A stretch of DNA of 31,454 nt from a bacterium (lineage in GTDB: Bacteria; Planctomycetota; B15-G4; JADJEK01), in the NCBI GenBank assembly GCA_030428825.1, contig JAUIEL010000004.1, positions 1 through 31,454 of the forward strand. Direction: 5' to 3'. The notes under the pieces were generated by a model, which saw only the letters and a program-made list of their open reading frames with translations, was not told where the DNA came from and did no database searches. The position numbers were made by a program, and so were the translations under genes. Positions 27,217 to 31,454 of this stretch are shown piece after piece (positions within the stretch are counted from its first letter, which is position 1; each line of letters starts with the position of its first letter).

Positions 27217-28971
27217 GTGATCATCATCCCGCTCGTTCTGTCGATCGTCGCGTTCGCTCCGGGGGACGCCCGCTTCCTCGGCGCCGGCGGCGGTCCGCTG
27301 GGCGCGCCGCCTGGCTTCGGGCCGTGCATCCCTCCCGCGGAGCGCGCGGAGATCGCCCGCCGACTCGCCGCCTCCATCGTTCCCGTTCCGGTCCAGGCGA
27401 GCGCGAGCCCGCTGCTGCCGACGCGCTCGCTCGGGGGGAACCACGACGAGGACGTCCACCCGGGATCGTTCGTCGACCTCGACCCGGCGCCGTTCGCGTA
27501 CCACGATTTCGCGTGCGGCGACCTCAGCCGCGACACGCACGGCGGGCACGACATCGGGCTCCGGAGCTTCGACGAGCAGGCGATCGGCGTCGCCGTCTTC
27601 GCCGTCCGCCCCGGCGTGGTGAAGGTCGCGCAGGACGGGTTCCCGGACATGAACACGGCCGGCGGCTCGGGCGGGAACTTCGTCATCGTCGACCACGGCG
27701 GCGGCGAGGAGGGGTGGTACTTCCACCTGAAGAACGGGAGCGTCGCGGTGTCGGTCGGCCAGGGCGTGGTCGCCGGCCAGCCGCTCGGGCTCGCCGCGTC
27801 GTCGGGGAACAGCTACGGCCCCCACCTCCACTTCGAGATCCAGCGGAACGGCGCGCCGCACGAGCCCTCGGCCGGCCCGTGCCGCCCCGGCCCGTCCGAC
27901 TGGGCGCGGCAGGACCCGCTCGACCTCCAGACGGCGGTCACCGACGTCGGGGTCACCGCGACCGACCTCTGGACCGTCCCCGGCCTGCCGTTCCGCTGGC
28001 CGACCGACAGCCACCTCGCGTTCACCGACGGCGCGCTCTGGATCTGGGCGCAGGGGCGGAACCTCCCCGCCGGCACGAAGTGGAAGATGCGGTTCGTGCG
28101 GCCGAACGGCACGCTCTCGTTCGAGTCGGCGACGTTCGACTTCGGGAACCCGTTCTGGCGCGATTTCGGGGTCTGGACCTCGTGGTTCGTCGGGGAGATG
28201 CACACGATCGCCGGCACGTGGACGATCGAGTGGTGGTTCGACGACGCGCTCGCGATCGCCGTCCCGGTCGAGGTCTTCCCGACGAAGAACCCGTCGTTCA
28301 ATCGACCTCCCGAGCCGGTGACCGTCGCGTTCGATCCGGAGACGCCGTCGCCGCACGGGGCGCTGTTCGCGCGGGTCGCCGGACCGGTCGCCCTCGACGA
28401 CCTCGACGGGGACGTCGTCCGGTTCCACTGGGTCTGGCGGGTGAACGGCAACGTCGTCCGCGACGTGACGACCGCCGGCCGCGCCGACGCGATCCCGCAC
28501 GGGAGCTTCGCCGTCGGCGACACCGTCCTCTGCACGGTGACGCCGAGCGACGGCACGGCGAGCGCCGCGCCGGCGCAGACGTCGGCGTCGGTCGCGCCGG
28601 ACCCGTGGACGAACCTCGGCCTGGCGACGTTCGGCCAGGCCGGCGTGCCGTTCCTCGCCGGGAGCGGCGCGCTCGCCGCGGGGAGCCCGGGCGCCCTCGA
28701 CGTCGCGCAGGCCCGCCCGAACGCCCCGTCCCTCCTGTTCGTCGCCCTCGCCGCGAACCCGATCCCGGCCCTCGGCGGGACGCTCGTCCCGAACCCGATC
28801 CTCCTCCAGCTCCCGTTCACCACCGACGGCCAGGGCGCGTTCCACCTCCCGTTCCTCTTCCCGCCCGGCGTCCCGAGCGGGACCACGCTGGCGATTCAGG
28901 CCTGGACCGCCGACCCGACGACCGCCGGCGGCGCGAGCGCCACGAACGGGGTGATCGGGCGGACGCCGTAA
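27217..28971 (+). CDS. secreted M23-family metallopeptidase with planctomycete-type C-terminal domain
   Basis: This is a 584-residue protein from GTG 27217 with a strong ribosome site. A short hydrophobic N-terminus (IIIPLVLSIVAFAPG) serves as signal. The LytM/M23 zinc-peptidase domain (about 100-215) shows all expected ligands: H108 and D112 in THGGHDIG, H170 in WYFHL, and HLHFEI with H203 and H205. Such enzymes cut peptidoglycan cross-bridges or other Gly-rich peptides, or act as non-lytic envelope factors. Beta-rich domains follow (about 230-470), including an Ig/PKD-like segment around DLDGDVVRFHWVWRVNG. The last 110 residues carry RPNAPSLLF, LVPNP, TDGQGAFHLP, IQAWTADPTT and SATNG, matching the end of the ELWxxDGT protein. 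The composite suggests an extracellular or cell-surface peptidase. Confidence 0.9.
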   Translation: MIIIPLVLSIVAFAPGDARFLGAGGGPLGAPPGFGPCIPPAERAEIARRLAASIVPVPVQASASPLLPTRSLGGNHDEDVHPGSFVDLDPAPFAYHDFACGDLSRDTHGGHDIGLRSFDEQAIGVAVFAVRPGVVKVAQDGFPDMNTAGGSGGNFVIVDHGGGEEGWYFHLKNGSVAVSVGQGVVAGQPLGLAASSGNSYGPHLHFEIQRNGAPHEPSAGPCRPGPSDWARQDPLDLQTAVTDVGVTATDLWTVPGLPFRWPTDSHLAFTDGALWIWAQGRNLPAGTKWKMRFVRPNGTLSFESATFDFGNPFWRDFGVWTSWFVGEMHTIAGTWTIEWWFDDALAIAVPVEVFPTKNPSFNRPPEPVTVAFDPETPSPHGALFARVAGPVALDDLDGDVVRFHWVWRVNGNVVRDVTTAGRADAIPHGSFAVGDTVLCTVTPSDGTASAAPAQTSASVAPDPWTNLGLATFGQAGVPFLAGSGALAAGSPGALDVAQARPNAPSLLFVALAANPIPALGGTLVPNPILLQLPFTTDGQGAFHLPFLFPPGVPSGTTLAIQAWTADPTTAGGASATNGVIGRTP

Positions 28972-29098
28972 GTCGGCGTCGAGCCCCGTCGTCCGACGAG
29001 TCCGCGGGAATCTTCCACGAAACTGTCGGGTCGCCGGGCCCTCCTCCGTTCGCGGGGATCGATCCATTCGATCTTTTCTGCCGCATCGAGGAGAACCC

Positions 29099-31454
29099 AT
29101 GCATTCCGTCTTCACCCGGGCCGGCGCCGCGCTCGCCGCGCTCGCCCTCCTGACCTCCCTCTCCCCCGCGCGGACGCCGCTCGGCTCCGCGTTCACCTAT
29201 CAGGGGGAGCTCCGCCAGAACGACATCGTGCTCGACCAGCCGGCGGACTTCGTCTTCGACCTCTACGGCCAGGCCGCCGGCGGGACGTCGCTCGGGACGA
29301 ACGCCCGACCGAACGTCCCGATCGAGCGCGGAGTCTTCACCGTCGAGCTCGACTTCGGCGCGGCCGCGTTCCAGGGGGACGAGCGCTGGCTCGGGATCCG
29401 GGTCCGCGCGCCGGTCGGGGCCGGCTCGTACACCACGCTGAACCCGCGCGTGAAGCTGACCGCCGCCCCCCACGCGCAGTTCGCGATCGCGGCGGCGACG
29501 GCGAAGGACGCCCAGCAGCTCGACGGCAGCCCGGCCGGCGCGTTCGTGCTGAAGAACGAGGCGAGCACGATCACGTCCGCGATGATCGTGAACGGCACGG
29601 TCACCGCGGCCGACCTCGGCGTGAACGTCGTGTCGTCCCTCGACGGCGTCGTGAACGACGGCGGGAACATCGACCTCGTCGCCGGCGCGAACGTCTCGAT
29701 CGTCCCGAACGACGCCGCGAACACGATCACCATCGCCGCCTCGAACGACGGCGGGGACGCGGCGTCCGTCGGCGGCCTCGGCCCCGCGCAGTTCCTCCGC
29801 TCGGACGTCGCCGACACGATCAGCGGGAACACCGTCTGGACGGTCTCGGGCGGCTCGCCGAACGCGCTGACCATCGGCGGCGGCAACCTCGAGCTGAACC
29901 TCGGGGACTCGTCCGCGGACGAGGTCGCGGTGAACGGCGGGTTCTCGACGACCGGCCCGAACACCCTCGGCGACGCGATCTCCGACCTCACGACCGTCAA
30001 CGGCGACCTCGACGTGACCGACGCGCTGACCATCGCCGGCCAGACGAAGGTGAACGGCGGCGACGGCCTGTTCCTGCTCGCCGACAACGCGGGCGGCATC
30101 TCGACCATCTTCTTCCAGGACCAGGCCGACCAGAACCTGTCGCTGATCCGGTGGCAGGAGTCGGACGACCGGTTCCTGATCGGCGGAGGAATCCAGCTCC
30201 TCGGCCCGATCCGGTCGGGGACGAGCGGCGTCACCACCGAGTTCGGGTCGTTCGGCTCGTCGACCTCCCCGAACGCGAACGAGATCGCGGACATCGACGA
30301 CGTCTTCGTCACCGACGACCTCGCCCTCGGCGGCGACCTCGTCGTCGGGACCAGCGCCTCCAACTCCACCAGCTCCACGATCTACTTCAAGGACCCCGGG
30401 TTCGGCGGCACGCCGCACCTCTCCTCCCACGCGTCCTCGATCGGCTGGGTCGAGGCGACGGACTCCACGCTCGCCGCCTGCACCGGCCCGACCGGAGCGA
30501 TCGCGTCGGCGATGGTGTTCAACCTGGACGACGGCTCGTCCAGCGGATGGGCGTTCACGAACGGCACCGACGTCGAGTTCGTCGTCGACGACCTCGGGAT
30601 CGTCGCCGCGGACAACACCATCCACGCGAGCGGCGGGTGCGACCTCGCCGAGACGTTCCTCGGCGACGCCGACCTCGCGCCGGGGACGCTCGTGCGCGCC
30701 GACGCGACCGCGGCCGAGGCGGTCGTCCCGACGAACGCCCCGTACGACCCGGCGCTCGTCGGCGTCGTCTCGTCGCAGCCGGCGTTCGTGATGAGCGGCC
30801 CGACCGCCGACGCGCTTCCGACGATCCGGGAGCTCGACGAGGCGCGCGCCCTCCTCGCGACGTCCGAGGACGACGAACTCGAGGCGCGCGCGCAGGCGCT
30901 CGAGGACGCGGTCGACTCGTGGACGCGCGGCGACGTCCCGGTCGCTCTCGTCGGCCGCGTGCCGGTCCTGACCGTCGGGCCGGTGGAGGCCGGCGAGCCG
31001 CTCACCTCGAGCGACGTCCCCGGTCACGCGATGGCGATGCGGAAGGCCGGACCGTCGATCGGGATCGCCCTCGAGTCGAAGGGCGCGGCGGGACGCGGCG
31101 CGGTCCTCGTGCTCGTCCAGCCGGGGTGGCGGACGCCGCTCGTCGGCGCCGACGACGACGCAGTCGCGGCCGAGCGCGAGGCGCTCGACGGGACGACCGA
31201 CTCCGACGCCGCGCTGGTCCGGTCGATCGAGGCACGGGTCCTGGCCCGACTCGACGCGCGTTCCGCCGCGACCCGCCGGGCGCTCGCCGCCGACGGAGAG
31301 GGCGGCCCGGCCGAACGGGAGGGGCGCGCCGGATCGGACGGGCGTTCGGGACGCGCCGGCCACGAGGAGGTCGTCCGCCTGGAGAAGGAGGCGTGGGGCG
31401 ACTTCGACGCGGACGGAAAGGACGACGTGATCGTCCTGAACCCCGGCGCGCCGG
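29099..31454 (+). CDS. secreted fibre/surface protein with autoproteolysis-like region and FG-GAP start, 3' partial
   Basis: The frame opens at ATG 29099 with GAGGAG 5 bases upstream and runs uninterrupted to the window edge, giving 785 residues. A signal peptide (about 1-25) precedes FTYQGELRQNDIVLDQPADF, an N-terminal domain I recall from large planctomycete surface proteins. A long Asn/Thr/Gly-rich beta region (about 140-510) with units such as TVNGDLDVTDALTIAGQTKV resembles fibre or trimeric-adhesin stalks. From about 515 (CDLAETF, LAPGTLVRADA, DPALVGVVSSQPAFVMSG, VALVGRVPVLT, SDVPGHAMAM) it resembles fibre-tip intramolecular-chaperone/peptidase G2-like regions. After a charged linker, WGDFDADGKDDVIVLN begins an FG-GAP/VCBS repeat. 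Further repeats probably lie beyond the edge. Confidence 0.85.
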   Translation, partial: MHSVFTRAGAALAALALLTSLSPARTPLGSAFTYQGELRQNDIVLDQPADFVFDLYGQAAGGTSLGTNARPNVPIERGVFTVELDFGAAAFQGDERWLGIRVRAPVGAGSYTTLNPRVKLTAAPHAQFAIAAATAKDAQQLDGSPAGAFVLKNEASTITSAMIVNGTVTAADLGVNVVSSLDGVVNDGGNIDLVAGANVSIVPNDAANTITIAASNDGGDAASVGGLGPAQFLRSDVADTISGNTVWTVSGGSPNALTIGGGNLELNLGDSSADEVAVNGGFSTTGPNTLGDAISDLTTVNGDLDVTDALTIAGQTKVNGGDGLFLLADNAGGISTIFFQDQADQNLSLIRWQESDDRFLIGGGIQLLGPIRSGTSGVTTEFGSFGSSTSPNANEIADIDDVFVTDDLALGGDLVVGTSASNSTSSTIYFKDPGFGGTPHLSSHASSIGWVEATDSTLAACTGPTGAIASAMVFNLDDGSSSGWAFTNGTDVEFVVDDLGIVAADNTIHASGGCDLAETFLGDADLAPGTLVRADATAAEAVVPTNAPYDPALVGVVSSQPAFVMSGPTADALPTIRELDEARALLATSEDDELEARAQALEDAVDSWTRGDVPVALVGRVPVLTVGPVEAGEPLTSSDVPGHAMAMRKAGPSIGIALESKGAAGRGAVLVLVQPGWRTPLVGADDDAVAAEREALDGTTDSDAALVRSIEARVLARLDARSAATRRALAADGEGGPAEREGRAGSDGRSGRAGHEEVVRLEKEAWGDFDADGKDDVIVLNPGAP

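Noticed and set aside
28972..29098. Possible terminator or sigma-specific promoter between the M23 and fibre genes
   Set aside because: Only short imperfect repeats and a mildly A+T-rich stretch are visible; no stem with a T-tract or recognisable promoter pair.

Overview
The window is very GC-rich DNA with dense coding on both strands, and it looks like an uncultured member of the Planctomycetota. The evidence is an ECF sigma factor overlapping a membrane Ser/Thr kinase with TPR-like repeats, several large secreted repeat proteins (ELWxxDGT, FG-GAP and carboxypeptidase-regulatory-like), a planctomycete-style arylsulfotransferase, and two secreted proteins that share a C-terminal beta-rich domain. 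The taxonomic call is inference. No rRNA, tRNA, CRISPR array, phage module or complete transposase was seen.

Layout. 2-3037 (+): 5'-truncated beta-propeller/amidohydrolase fusion. 3140-3703 (+): DUF2239 gene behind a consensus-like promoter framed by two inverted operator-like sites. 3758-4017: 260-bp non-coding element with 49-bp terminal inverted repeats. 4061-5518 and 5523-5942 (-): small envelope operon of a CpxP/Spy-like coiled-coil protein and a transglutaminase-like/TPR/PA14 protein that probably starts at CTG. 6156-6890 (+): SMUG1-type uracil-DNA glycosylase. 6964-12562 (+): tightly overlapping mmsA, FG-GAP propeller and glycoside-hydrolase-like genes. 12609-15554 (+): tandemly duplicated arylsulfotransferase. 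15580-18051 (-): membrane-anchored protein with repeated carboxypeptidase-regulatory-like domains. 18246-18644 (+): small zinc-ribbon membrane protein. 18654-19616 and 19673-22771 (-): HEAT-like protein and ELWxxDGT giant. 22928-26003 (+): ECF sigma factor and kinase. 26111-26980 (+): beta-ureidopropionase-like hydrolase. 27217-28971 (+): secreted M23 peptidase. 29099 to the end (+): surface/fibre protein cut by the window edge.

How the genes relate. Most products are predicted to be exported or membrane-anchored, so this is mainly an envelope and secretome region. The sigma/kinase pair is the only evident regulatory system, and it shares an intergenic region with the divergent ELWxxDGT gene. 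MmsA and the beta-ureidopropionase-like enzyme could both act in pyrimidine/beta-alanine breakdown but lie about 18 kb apart. Several genes have a TANNNT box only 7-11 bases before the start codon and little or no Shine-Dalgarno sequence, while others have strong ones, suggesting a mix of leaderless and leadered mRNAs.

The best candidates for something undescribed are the inverted-repeat element, the DUF2239 control region, the C-terminal domain shared by two secreted proteins, and the CTG start.
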